From assembly GCA_043813805.1 (NCBI GenBank), contig JBDRKR010000009.1, positions 1-23,948 of the forward strand: a stretch of 23,948 nucleotides of DNA, written 5' to 3'. The stretch's first letter is position 1; the number at the start of each line of letters is the position of its first letter. The translations under genes were made by a program, and so were the position numbers. The notes below the pieces were generated by a model. That model did not search any database. It had not been told where the DNA came from and saw only the letters and a program-made list of their open reading frames with translations. This DNA is from 2-02-FULL-43-13 sp043813805. Lineage in GTDB: Bacteria > Patescibacteriota > Minisyncoccia > Minisyncoccales > MHMH01. Of this stretch, positions 1 through 7,448 are shown one piece after another.

Positions 1-3000
1 AGCCGACGAAGTGGCGCTGCCGGCTAAAACCAAAGTGCTGTCGTTGTTGTTGTCAGTAGAGTCGTAAGCCGTTCTGCCTTCGCCCTCATTTAATTTCCAA
101 TAAGCCACGGGAGCTCCACGGTTGTAGTGATAGCGGACTTCTTCCGGCGACAGGGCCCGACTGTAAATGCGGACTTCGTCAAGGATGCCGTTGGCAAGCC
201 ACGTTGTAGAATTTAATTGTCCTATCAATAATTTCGATGACCCCGAAGACAATGTTGTTGTGGTATTTTTTGGAGTCCCCAATACTCCATCAACAATCGG
301 CCACACATTGCCGCCATCATATATTATACCTAATTGATGCCAAATATTTTCTTCGCCAGTTGGAATTGATTGCGATGCAATACGATAAAAATCATCTGTA
401 TAATTAATTCTCGCATAAACAGTATCTCCGGCTGAATTGATATATAATCGGTTATTAGATCCTCCATTAAGATTCATAAGTAATGAATGAGAGGTGGCAA
501 CTGCCCCGCCCGAAGAACCATTTCTTTTAAACCAAACAAGAGATGTAAATGCAGAGGGTGTGGACACCGCCGAATTCATTTGAATATAATCATCTCCGCC
601 GTCAAACTGCAAAGCGCTACCTCCAATTTTGCCTCCAGAACTAGGGACAACACCGCCAACCCAAGGGGTACCGGTGGCCATATAGGTGCCAAGAGTACCG
701 TTGTTGCCGTTGCCCGAAGTATCATAAGCTCTAATACCCGTTCCTTCATCAAACCCCCAATAGCCGACTAGTCCCTGAGTTATACAACTCCCCGGGTCGC
801 GGTCGCAGTCGGAAGAAGGCCCGAAAGACGCTGCCAATCCCGCATTATAATCCTGTCTTACCTGTTCCGGTGTTCTTACATAATTATAAACTCTGACATC
901 ATCAATAATTCCTCCAAAATAGCTTCCGGGAGTGGCGTTGGAGCCAATATATAACAATCCGGTGGCTGAAGAGCCGGTGTAGGCTTTTTGAGCTTCTAAA
1001 ATGCCGTCTAAATAGAGCTTGAGATTAGCCCCATCGGCTGTGATTTCCAAATGGTGCCATTTGGTATCGTTGACGATAGTATTGGAAGAAAGTTTAAGGG
1101 CGTTGTCGGCCATCACTTTAACTTTGTTGTCAGTGGATTCCAAATAAACCGAGGGGTCGTTAGTGCCTTGGGAGAAAAGATATTCGTCAGACGCAAAACT
1201 GCCGTCAATGGATTTAAACCAGAAAGAATGAGAAAAAGAACTGACGCCCGTAATATTACTATTGCTTTTGACATAATCGTCGGTGCCGTCAAAGTTTATC
1301 GCGCCGCCGTACTTGCCCGCAACCCACGCCGACGAAGTGGCGCTCCCTGCCAAAACCAAAGTGCCGTCGTTGTTGTTTTCGGTGGAATCGTAAACCGTTC
1401 TCCCCTCTCCCTCATCCATCTTCCACTCGGCCACCGGTCCCCCGCGGTTGTAGTGGTAGCGGACTTCTTGGGCCGAAAGAGCGCGGTTGTAAATGCGTAC
1501 TTCATCGATCGGCCCGGAAAATTTATCACCTATTTTTAAATTAGTGGAGTTGGCGGTAATGGAACCACTCGTGGAGGAAGCGGCGACTCGAACGCCGTCA
1601 ATATATAATATTTGCTCTGAGCCGTTATAAGTGAAGACATAGTGATGCCATGCTAAAGGTGTGGCAATTGAAGCGGTCGTTGTCACGCCGTTAATATAGC
1701 CGTTCAGCGTTGACCCGTCGGCGCTCATCTCTAAGGCATAAGCGCCTCTCCCTTTGCCGGCAATTGTTTTTGCTGCTGGTACCGCAACCTCATAAGTGGC
1801 ATATATACTTACCTTCGTAGAACTATCGTTATACGATTGACTAGCCCAGGGGTTAGGCATAGAGGTCGTAGATTTCGCTGCTCCTCCTCCATCGGAATAA
1901 TCATAGTATCCAAGATTATAAGTTCCCGAAACTCTCGCTGCTGCCACCCCATATTTTGTTCCGTTAACCAAATTTTGAGAAACAGCACTTGATGTAAACC
2001 AAGTTGCCCCAGATGTATCAAATGTTACTGGAGAAGCTAACTGGTTTACAGGAGCGTCAGAAGTTATGTCATAAGCAGCCATTTTCATACTGCCATCACT
2101 GTTCGTATAAACGCTGAAGGAGATAATTGTTTCACCCGATGCGGCCGTATGGGTCAAATCATAACTGCTGCAGTAAGTATTTCCTGCGAAACTAAAATCT
2201 CCAAAAGTTCCATAGGTGGTATATCCAATCGTTAGACCTGCGGCGTGGTGAACGGGATAAACGGCTTTGTCCAAAAATTCCTGCGGGATTGTTACCGACA
2301 AGATTCCGTTTTCAATGTTTAATTCGCCCCAAGTTTCTGTCCCGATACTATCTACTATTTTTGGTCTATAAATCTGCCCCACCTTGCCCGTCCTGTATAA
2401 TTTGCCATCTTCGTAGTTAGTCTTTTGCTCGGAAGCATAAACAGCATACGAACCCCAAATCTTTTCATCGTCAGTTATCCTAAATCCAGCGTCTTTTAGA
2501 TTTTGCGGAAGCTCCATCGGCTGTTTATCAAAAGTCAATCCATTTGTTTCAATGGTGAATTCCACTTTGTTGGTGGCGGGTTTTGATTTAAGAATCACCT
2601 CGTATTCATAACCGCCTTCCGGTAAACCGGCGCTTACCGGCAAATCATACAAATGGTAATCTACCTCGGGCGTTTCAAACTTTATCTTTTCGCCTTCAAA
2701 TTTTAAATTTTTGTCTTTTTCCGCCACGCCAGCCAGCGCCTTAGGGACTAAAGTCATATTTACTTCATCGTCCCACCGGGCTATCTTCACTTTGGGCGTA
2801 AATTCCGCCTCGTCTTTATCCCCTATCGTAATTTCTATCCTGTCTCTGGGGTCATCTTTGGCGATTATTTTAAGCGAATTTCCGTCATTCTGATATTTGC
2901 CTTTGATTTCCGTCGCCTGGTCGTATTGGTCTTTTGATAAGGGCGGGTCTTTTGCCCAGGCCTCAATAGTAATGGCGTTGGTAATGTCCAAAGTGGCTGA

Positions 3001-3288
3001 ATCTCGCACATCAACATAATCATCCACGCCATCGAAATTCAGAGCGCCGCCGACTTTCCCGTTAGCCCAAGTAGCGCCGGAACTGGTGCCGTTATTATTA
3101 TTACCTGAAGCATCGTAGATAGTCGCACCCGAACCTTCGTCAAAACCCCAATAACCCACTAAACCGCGGGTCATCGTATCTTCAGGAATCGAACTACCTC
3201 CCCCGAACCAGCCGTTCAAAGCGCCCACAATCCCAATGCCGCCGAGCACCAGCACAACTAAAACCACCGCCATCGGCACCGGCACCAT
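1..3288 (-). CDS. Large secreted multi-LamG surface protein (3' end beyond window)
   Basis: The frame is open from its start to the left edge (1096 codons seen), so the C-terminus is missing. I chose ATG 3288 because a strong Shine-Dalgarno (AGGAGGG at 3300-3294) lies just upstream. An in-frame ATG at 3357 would add 23 Lys/Arg-rich residues and make a more ordinary signal peptide, so the start is uncertain. From 3288, residues 4-25 form one hydrophobic signal or anchor segment. A LamG-like half domain follows (GLVGYWGFDEG, then ALNFDGVDDYV). It breaks off after IEAWAK into a non-LamG region of about 400 residues containing YRPKIVDS and VTIPQEFLDKAVYPV. At least three further LamG-type units follow, each ending in a DEVRIYNRALS-like motif before the next GLVGYW/EWKMDEGEGRT start. 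LamG folds are concanavalin-like sandwiches that often bind glycans or partner proteins. A role in attachment is inference. Confidence 0.85.
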   Translation of the reverse strand, partial: MVPVPMAVVLVVLVLGGIGIVGALNGWFGGGSSIPEDTMTRGLVGYWGFDEGSGATIYDASGNNNNGTSSGATWANGKVGGALNFDGVDDYVDVRDSATLDITNAITIEAWAKDPPLSKDQYDQATEIKGKYQNDGNSLKIIAKDDPRDRIEITIGDKDEAEFTPKVKIARWDDEVNMTLVPKALAGVAEKDKNLKFEGEKIKFETPEVDYHLYDLPVSAGLPEGGYEYEVILKSKPATNKVEFTIETNGLTFDKQPMELPQNLKDAGFRITDDEKIWGSYAVYASEQKTNYEDGKLYRTGKVGQIYRPKIVDSIGTETWGELNIENGILSVTIPQEFLDKAVYPVHHAAGLTIGYTTYGTFGDFSFAGNTYCSSYDLTHTAASGETIISFSVYTNSDGSMKMAAYDITSDAPVNQLASPVTFDTSGATWFTSSAVSQNLVNGTKYGVAAARVSGTYNLGYYDYSDGGGAAKSTTSMPNPWASQSYNDSSTKVSIYATYEVAVPAAKTIAGKGRGAYALEMSADGSTLNGYINGVTTTASIATPLAWHHYVFTYNGSEQILYIDGVRVAASSTSGSITANSTNLKIGDKFSGPIDEVRIYNRALSAQEVRYHYNRGGPVAEWKMDEGEGRTVYDSTENNNDGTLVLAGSATSSAWVAGKYGGAINFDGTDDYVKSNSNITGVSSFSHSFWFKSIDGSFASDEYLFSQGTNDPSVYLESTDNKVKVMADNALKLSSNTIVNDTKWHHLEITADGANLKLYLDGILEAQKAYTGSSATGLLYIGSNATPGSYFGGIIDDVRVYNYVRTPEQVRQDYNAGLAASFGPSSDCDRDPGSCITQGLVGYWGFDEGTGIRAYDTSGNGNNGTLGTYMATGTPWVGGVVPSSGGKIGGSALQFDGGDDYIQMNSAVSTPSAFTSLVWFKRNGSSGGAVATSHSLLMNLNGGSNNRLYINSAGDTVYARINYTDDFYRIASQSIPTGEENIWHQLGIIYDGGNVWPIVDGVLGTPKNTTTTLSSGSSKLLIGQLNSTTWLANGILDEVRIYSRALSPEEVRYHYNRGAPVAYWKLNEGEGRTAYDSTDNNNDSTLVLAGSATSSA
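2..190 (-). repeat. Direct repeat of a LamG-unit junction (copy near left edge)
   Basis: This stretch closely resembles 1328-1516 in the same gene (offset 1326 nt, 442 codons). Both encode the end of one LamG unit (DEVRIYxRALSxxEVRYHYNRG) and the start of the next (EGEGRTxYDST, NNND, LVLAGSATSSA). The gene therefore grew partly by internal duplication. Confidence 0.7.
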
Positions 3289-3308
3289 CAACACCCTCCT
3301 TTTACTCG

Positions 3309-3327
3309 AAAGGAGCTTAGCTCCTTT
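3309..3327. repeat. RAYT-linked palindrome, copy 1
   Basis: AAAGGAGCTTAGCTCCTTT: nine-base arms around one central T. It lies 39 nt beyond the RAYT stop and 21 nt upstream of the preferred start of the multi-LamG gene. On the plus strand it runs straight into a T-rich tract, so it could also terminate antisense transcripts. Confidence 0.85.
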
Positions 3328-3365
3328 TTTTATTATTTTATTTTTATACTGAACCATAATTTTGT

Positions 3366-4019
3366 TTAAATAATCTCCTCTAATAAATATTTTTCCATCT
3401 CTTTTTTGCTTCTACTTTCCTGGATTACTCGATTAATAAAATTCTTGTAATCTTGCCGATCTTTAAATTGGGATAGAATAATATCTATATCTCCCAATAT
3501 ACCATCTCGTTCTCCGTTCAAAAAGTTTTTGAAACTTGCCCATTTATAAAATTCTGCTGGCTCAATTTTATGGATTTCGATATTGCCATTAATATAGCCA
3601 CTTAACCATAAAAGATAATTATCGTTTTGGATTTGGATTACTTTATAAGTACCCTGGAAAAGAGAACCAGAACGATTATATTTTTTATTAAAATAATTAG
3701 TGAAACTAGTGCCTGTTTTATGCATAAAATTCGATACACCACCATCTACTAATTGTTTTAATATTAAATGAAAATGGTTTGGCGCTAACGAATAAGCGAT
3801 AACTTCAACCACCTTTTCAAATCCTTCCAGAAAGGAGCTTAGCTCCTTTTTTTCTTCTATAACCCGCGCCCTTTGTTCGTAATACGACTTATTATTAAAA
3901 TCTTTCAAATTTCTCAAAAATTTTTGATAATCTTTTTCATCTATAAAAATATCGCGTTTGTCTACTCCCCGATTATAAACATGATAATATTGATTATTGG
4001 AAAATTGAATCTTCCTCAT
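3366..4019 (-). CDS. REP-associated tyrosine transposase (RAYT, Y1 HUH family)
   Basis: A 217-residue protein of the IS200-like Y1 transposase family. The N-terminus (YYHVYNRGVDKRDIF) is typical. The metal-binding HUH motif is PNHFHLIL (His82, His84). The probable catalytic tyrosine is Tyr109 in FTNYFNKKYNRSGSLFQGTYK. HUH enzymes nick single-stranded DNA through a 5'-phosphotyrosine link; RAYTs act on palindromic REP hairpins. Here the gene is bracketed by matching palindromes at 3309-3327 and 4026-4044 and carries a third copy inside (3831-3849, about residues 57-63, a variable region). The motifs are present and there is no frameshift, so it looks functional. Copy 3 ends 7 nt before the ATG. 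It may hide a ribosome-binding site, since its arm contains AAAGGAG. Confidence 0.9.
   Translation of the reverse strand: MRKIQFSNNQYYHVYNRGVDKRDIFIDEKDYQKFLRNLKDFNNKSYYEQRARVIEEKKELSSFLEGFEKVVEVIAYSLAPNHFHLILKQLVDGGVSNFMHKTGTSFTNYFNKKYNRSGSLFQGTYKVIQIQNDNYLLWLSGYINGNIEIHKIEPAEFYKWASFKNFLNGERDGILGDIDIILSQFKDRQDYKNFINRVIQESRSKKEMEKYLLEEII
3831..3849. repeat. RAYT-linked palindrome, copy 2 (inside the transposase gene)
   Basis: Identical 19-nt sequence to copy 1, in the same orientation. It is read in frame as KELSSF within EEKKELSSFLEGF and does not break the transposase frame. Confidence 0.85.
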
Positions 4020-4025
4020 TATTTT

Positions 4026-4044
4026 AAAGGAGCTAAGCTCCTTT
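4026..4044. repeat. RAYT-linked palindrome, copy 3
   Basis: AAAGGAGCTAAGCTCCTTT: the same palindrome with central A, so opposite in orientation to copies 1 and 2. It lies between the yraN stop and the RAYT start codon, making copies 1 and 3 an inverted pair around the gene. Confidence 0.85.
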
Positions 4045-4056
4045 CTGCTTATTTTT

Positions 4057-4416
4057 TTAAATAATGCTAGGGTAATGGTTCAAACGGTCAACCGTATTGT
4101 CATTCTTCAGAATAATACATATAGCGTCTACTCGATATGGCCCTTGCCAGCGCGCCTGATTTACATAACCCTGCGCGTTCAACCAAAGCTTCCGCAATTT
4201 TCTTTTGTCGAGCGAATCTTCAGGTGTGCCGAATAAATCACCTCTTTTCGTCCGCACCTCCACAATAACGAGAGTTTTATCTTTTTCTGCCACTAAATCA
4301 ATCTCGGCATATTTCGTTTTAAAATTCTGCGCCAAAATCCTATAACCCTGTTTTTCCAAATATCCTTTAGTGATTTCTTCACCGATTTTTCCGGTCTGTA
4401 GATTAAACTCCTTCAT
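4057..4416 (-). CDS. yraN: YraN / UPF0102 family nuclease-like protein
   Basis: At 119 residues it has the usual size for this family, which has a restriction-endonuclease-like fold. The family pattern is present: TGKIGEEITKGYLEKQGYRIL near the N-terminus, AEIDLVAEKDKTLVIVEVRTK (Asp40, Glu53) as the putative metal site, and a later Ala-rich helix (LWLNAQGYVNQA). The family's ExK triad usually ends in Lys; here it is EVR (Arg55), a conservative change. The start overlaps the comM stop by 14 nt, and the overlap contains AAGGAG, so translation is probably coupled. YraN often sits beside comM or dprA. Its biochemical role is not settled, and a part in processing incoming or branched DNA is inference. 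Confidence 0.88.
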   Translation of the reverse strand: MKEFNLQTGKIGEEITKGYLEKQGYRILAQNFKTKYAEIDLVAEKDKTLVIVEVRTKRGDLFGTPEDSLDKRKLRKLWLNAQGYVNQARWQGPYRVDAICIILKNDNTVDRLNHYPSII

Positions 4417-5941
4417 AGCTTTTTGCTCTATACTGCAAAGCTTCAGCCATATGCGAAACTGCTATTTCCGGCACCCCCTCCAAATCAGCAATAGTGCGCG
4501 CAACCTTGATCATCTTTAAATAGGAACGGGCTGACAACTGAAACTTCACAGCCGCTTGCTGTAAAATTTGTTCCACTTCTTTTTTCAGGAGACAGTATTT
4601 TTTAATGTGGCTGTTTTTCATTTCGGCGTTGACGTGAATTGAATCTTCAACAAAGCGTATTTGCTGAATTTTACGGGCGAGTATCACTCTTTCTTTGATA
4701 GTTTTTGACGGCTCTAAAAATTCAGACGCCTTTTGGTTCTCCGACAACTCTTTAATATCCACCGGCGGCACATCAACATGCAAATCAATTCTGTCCAATA
4801 ACGGCCCGGAGATTCTTTTCTGATATTTTTTAATTTGCTGCGCAGAACAAACGCACGCTTTCTTCGGGTGATTCAAATAACCGCACGGACACGGATTAGC
4901 TGAAGCCACCAGCATAAACCGCGCCGGATATAAAACCCTTTCCTGGCTTCGGGAAATAGTCACAAAACCGTCTTCCAACGGCTGACGCAATAATTCTAAA
5001 ACAGAGCGAGGAAATTCATTAAATTCATCAAGAAACAACACTCCCCGATGCGCCAAGCTGATTTCTCCGGGATGAGGCCGCGTTCCCCCGCCGATCAAAC
5101 CAACCTGCGAAGCGGTGTGATGAGGCGAACGGAATTGCCGCGTTACCAATAGCGCTCCGCCTGGAGGAATAACACCCGCTGCCGAATGAATCTTCGTCGC
5201 TTCCAAAGATTCCGCTTCATTTAAGGGTGGTAGGATGCCGGGCAAAGCTCGAGCCAGCATGGTTTTGCCCGCACCGGGATTACCGACCAATAAAATATTA
5301 TGTCCTCCGGCGGCCGCGATTTCCATACAACGCTTCGCCTGCTCTTGGCCTAAAACATCTTTCATATCAAACTCCGTCAAATCATCGGACAATACTTCTT
5401 TCACCGGCTGATAAATTAAAGGTAAGATACATTCTCTTTCCACAAAATGCGCCAATAATTGTTGCAAATTTTCTACCGGATAAACATTAACGCCCCTGAT
5501 AATCGCCGCTTCGTTGGCCGAATCCCGAGGCACAAAAACATTTTTATAATTATGCTCTTTGGCAAAAAGAGCTAAAAGCAATGCTCCTTTTGTGTGCCGT
5601 AAATCACCCGAAAGCGAAAGCTCGCCGAAAAACAAAGACTTTTCGGGAATCGGACAATTTGTCAAAGCTGCTAAAATTCCGACGGCAATCGGCAAATCGT
5701 AAGCAGAGCCCTCTTTGGGCACATCGGCCGGCGCTAAATTAACCGTAATCTTTTTTTGCGGAAATTCTATTTTTGAACTCAAAATCGCCGTTTTCACCCT
5801 CTCCCTGCTTTCTTGCACCTCTTTGTCGGGCAAGCCCACAATATCAAAACCGGGTAATCCCCTGCTTGCGACATTAACTTCCACATCAACGCCGATTGTA
5901 TTTAATCCGGAATTTGTCGCCGATCGAACTTTAATTAACAT
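4403..5941 (-). CDS. comM: ComM / YifB-type AAA+ ATPase (Mg-chelatase-like)
   Basis: I chose ATG 5941 (MLIKVRSATNSGL), which matches the family N-terminus and gives 512 residues, close to E. coli YifB. The 14-codon longer frame would overlap a plus-strand promoter. The N-terminal Lon-protease-like ChlI domain includes GLPDKEVQESRERV and PADVPKEGSAYDLPIA. The AAA+ domain has Walker A GNPGAGKT (about residues 220-227) and Walker B VLFLDE (about 301-306), then SPHHTASQVGLIGGG and the Cys cluster NPCPCGYLNHPKKACVC. The Mg_chelatase_C domain (AQQIKKYQKRISGPLLDRIDLHVDVP) ends it. ComM is a hexameric helicase that extends branch migration of donor DNA in natural transformation. It overlaps yraN and follows the comF-dprA-NYN operon. 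Confidence 0.95.
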   Translation of the reverse strand: MLIKVRSATNSGLNTIGVDVEVNVASRGLPGFDIVGLPDKEVQESRERVKTAILSSKIEFPQKKITVNLAPADVPKEGSAYDLPIAVGILAALTNCPIPEKSLFFGELSLSGDLRHTKGALLLALFAKEHNYKNVFVPRDSANEAAIIRGVNVYPVENLQQLLAHFVERECILPLIYQPVKEVLSDDLTEFDMKDVLGQEQAKRCMEIAAAGGHNILLVGNPGAGKTMLARALPGILPPLNEAESLEATKIHSAAGVIPPGGALLVTRQFRSPHHTASQVGLIGGGTRPHPGEISLAHRGVLFLDEFNEFPRSVLELLRQPLEDGFVTISRSQERVLYPARFMLVASANPCPCGYLNHPKKACVCSAQQIKKYQKRISGPLLDRIDLHVDVPPVDIKELSENQKASEFLEPSKTIKERVILARKIQQIRFVEDSIHVNAEMKNSHIKKYCLLKKEVEQILQQAAVKFQLSARSYLKMIKVARTIADLEGVPEIAVSHMAEALQYRAKSYEGV

Positions 5942-5976
5942 AAAATTACAATTATCAATTTTTATTTTTAAACTCC

Positions 5977-6004
5977 TTGACATGCTCGCTTGTTTTGCTA
6001 TAAT
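5977..6004 (+). promoter_or_regulatory. Sigma70-type promoter A, opposite to the genes
   Basis: -35 TTGACA (5977-5982), 16-nt spacer, -10 TATAAT (5999-6004), preceded by TTTTGC. Both boxes are perfect consensus. Predicted start is near 6011. It points away from comM and towards the 3' end of the NYN gene. Confidence 0.75.
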
Positions 6005-6010
6005 AAAATT

Positions 6011-6069
6011 GTATTTATAGAGAAAAGCACTTCTTAGGGTTTCGTCCTTAAGCGGTGCTTTTCTTTTTA
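6011..6069 (+). ncRNA. Putative hairpin RNA A with intrinsic terminator
   Basis: Ten-base-pair stem AGAAAAGCAC (6021-6030) / GTGCTTTTCT (6055-6064). An inner stem (6033-6039 with 6045-6052, one bulge) carries a five-base loop TTTCG. A T-tract follows (6064-6068). The whole predicted transcript from promoter A is about 58 nt, so it is either a small stable RNA or an immediately terminated transcript. It overlaps the last codons of the NYN gene in antisense. Confidence 0.55.
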
Positions 6070-6551
6070 TACTCTAATTTATCCCGCAAATTATCCATAA
6101 ACCATATTTTTTCTTTCGCGGTTTGTTTTAGCAAACTCGAACAATACTCTTTATTCGGACTTAGCACAAGTTTTAGTTTGTTGTTTTCATACAGATACTG
6201 CACAAGCGAATAAAAATCACCATCACTGGAAACAATAATCGCCTTATCAAAATTATTTAATTCGAGCGCCACTCTTAAAACAAGATCTGCGTCAATATTT
6301 CCTTTGATTTTACCGCTGGCATCGGGTATTGTCGGTTTAAATTTTAAAATAAAACCCGCTTCTTGAAGATGATCGTAAAGCGACTGGTTTAATGCCACAA
6401 AACCAATAAATATGTATGCCTTCTTGACGCCATATTTTTCGGTGAGATAAACTCTGAATTTCCGATAATCTAATTTCCACCCAAGTTTTTGAATACCCAG
6501 ATTTACATTTTGGCTGTCTATAAAGGCGTAGTTATTCGGTAATTGAGTCAT
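6048..6551 (-). CDS. NYN-domain (LabA/DUF88-like, PIN-fold) putative RNase
   Basis: A 167-residue protein with the acidic motifs of the NYN family: FIDSQNV at the N-terminus (Asp12, Asn15), KGNIDADLVLRVA (Asp87, Asp89) and IIVSSDGDFYSLV (Asp110, Asp112). These Asp clusters form the metal site of PIN-like ribonucleases. No other domain, signal or membrane helix is seen. It is the last gene of the comF-dprA-NYN run, starting 9 nt after the dprA stop. Its substrate cannot be told from sequence. Its 3' end overlaps the plus-strand hairpin RNA A. Confidence 0.85.
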   Translation of the reverse strand: MTQLPNNYAFIDSQNVNLGIQKLGWKLDYRKFRVYLTEKYGVKKAYIFIGFVALNQSLYDHLQEAGFILKFKPTIPDASGKIKGNIDADLVLRVALELNNFDKAIIVSSDGDFYSLVQYLYENNKLKLVLSPNKEYCSSLLKQTAKEKIWFMDNLRDKLEYKKKSTA

Positions 6552-6560
6552 TAAAAATTA

Positions 6561-7448
6561 TTAGTTGATATAGTATTTATTGCCTTCTTGTTTGATTTGA
6601 CCTCTTAACTGCATCATCGAAAGAATCGTCCCTATTTTGGCTGCTGGCATACCGAGATTGCGCGATATCGCATCTATGCCCAATGCTTCTCTTTGTAAAT
6701 GATTAAGTATTTGTCGTTCAAATCCGTTCTCTCCGAGAAACTTAGTTTCTTCTTTCTTAGAAACTAAGTTTCTAAGTCCATAATATTTTAAAATATCTTC
6801 GGCGGAACTAACGACTTCCGCCCCTTCTTTAATTAACTGCATAATCCCTTTGGAATTTTCACTCGTGATGGGTCCCGGTACCACAAAAACTTTTCTTTTA
6901 TATTTTTTGGCCAATCCAGCGGTGATTAAGGAACCGCTTTTCTCGCCCGCCTCTACCACTAAGGTTGCTCTCGAAAGCCCGGCGACAATCCGATTTCGGC
7001 GCGGATATGTCCAGGTAACCGGTTGCATCGCTCCTTCATATTCTGAAACCACTAACCCATTATTATTTAAAATTTCCACATATAAGTCTTGCTGGTATTC
7101 GGGATGAATCAAATCAATCCCACAAGGCATCACGGCAATCGTTCTTCCTCCAACTCTCAATGCTGTTTTATGGGCTTCGGCATCAACCCCGTACATAAAT
7201 CCGGAAACAATCGTTACCCCCGCCGCCGCAACCTCGCCCACAATTCTCTCCACCACCTGTTTGCCGTAAGTTGTCATCATTCTTGAACCTACCACCGCCA
7301 AACAATTTTCCCGGCCCGAGGCCGGTCCGCCTTGGGCGGAAAAAATATCCTCCCATTTCCCCTTATAATACAACTGCTTTGGCGCGTCTTTGCCAATATC
7401 TTTCAGCAATTTTGGATATTCATTTTCCTGGATAGTGTGAATCCCCAT
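6561..7448 (-). CDS. dprA: DprA/Smf DNA-processing protein
   Basis: I chose ATG 7448 (MGIHTIQENEYPKLLKDI), which matches the family N-terminus. A start at 7487 would overlap comF further. The product has about 295 residues. The Rossmann-like domain shows LAVVGSR, SGFMYGVDAEAHKTAL (usually SGLARGIDxxAH), VMPCGIDLIHP, WTYPRRNRIVAGLS and EAGEKSGSLITA. A winged-helix DML1-like domain ends it (NGFERQILNHLQREALGIDAI onward). DprA binds incoming single-stranded DNA and loads RecA. Two palindrome pairs lie in frame: 7311-7340 just before LAVVGSR, and 6736-6776 in the linker before the winged helix. Both positions are loops, so function is probably kept. The gene overlaps comF by 46 nt. Confidence 0.94.
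   Translation of the reverse strand: MGIHTIQENEYPKLLKDIGKDAPKQLYYKGKWEDIFSAQGGPASGRENCLAVVGSRMMTTYGKQVVERIVGEVAAAGVTIVSGFMYGVDAEAHKTALRVGGRTIAVMPCGIDLIHPEYQQDLYVEILNNNGLVVSEYEGAMQPVTWTYPRRNRIVAGLSRATLVVEAGEKSGSLITAGLAKKYKRKVFVVPGPITSENSKGIMQLIKEGAEVVSSAEDILKYYGLRNLVSKKEETKFLGENGFERQILNHLQREALGIDAISRNLGMPAAKIGTILSMMQLRGQIKQEGNKYYIN
6736..6776. repeat. Paired CTTAG-core palindromes inside dprA
   Basis: Two adjacent palindromes: AGAAACTTAGTTTCT (6736-6750), and 6756-6776, which has ten-base arms CTTAGAAACT / AGTTTCTAAG around a central A. Together they can also form one long hairpin. They are read in frame as the linker LVSKKEETKFLG between the Rossmann and winged-helix domains. The CTTAG/CTAAG core is shared with the RAYT-linked palindromes. 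Confidence 0.75.
7311..7340. repeat. Tandem GC-rich mini-hairpins inside dprA
   Basis: Two adjacent perfect six-base stems with three-base loops: CCGGCC-CGA-GGCCGG (7311-7325) and TCCGCC-TTG-GGCGGA (7326-7340). They are read in frame as AQGGPASGR immediately before the first Rossmann strand (LAVVGSR), where DprA homologues are usually shorter. Confidence 0.7.

Noticed and set aside
1296..1529. Minus-strand 77-codon frame in the left LamG gene
   Set aside because: It overlaps the main LamG frame out of phase in a region of strong LamG motifs.
487..1539. Plus-strand frames across the large LamG gene
   Set aside because: They lie wholly opposite a continuous minus-strand frame with clear LamG motifs and have low-complexity composition without family features.
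2624..2647. CCGGTAA / TTACCGG inverted repeat in the LamG gene
   Set aside because: Arms of seven bases with a GC-rich spacer are plausible by chance in Pro/Gly codons; no second copy was found.
5942..5983. Upstream extension of comM to ATG 5983
   Set aside because: The extra 14 residues do not match the family, no Shine-Dalgarno is seen, and the stretch overlaps promoter A; MLIKVRS at 5941 fits ComM N-termini.
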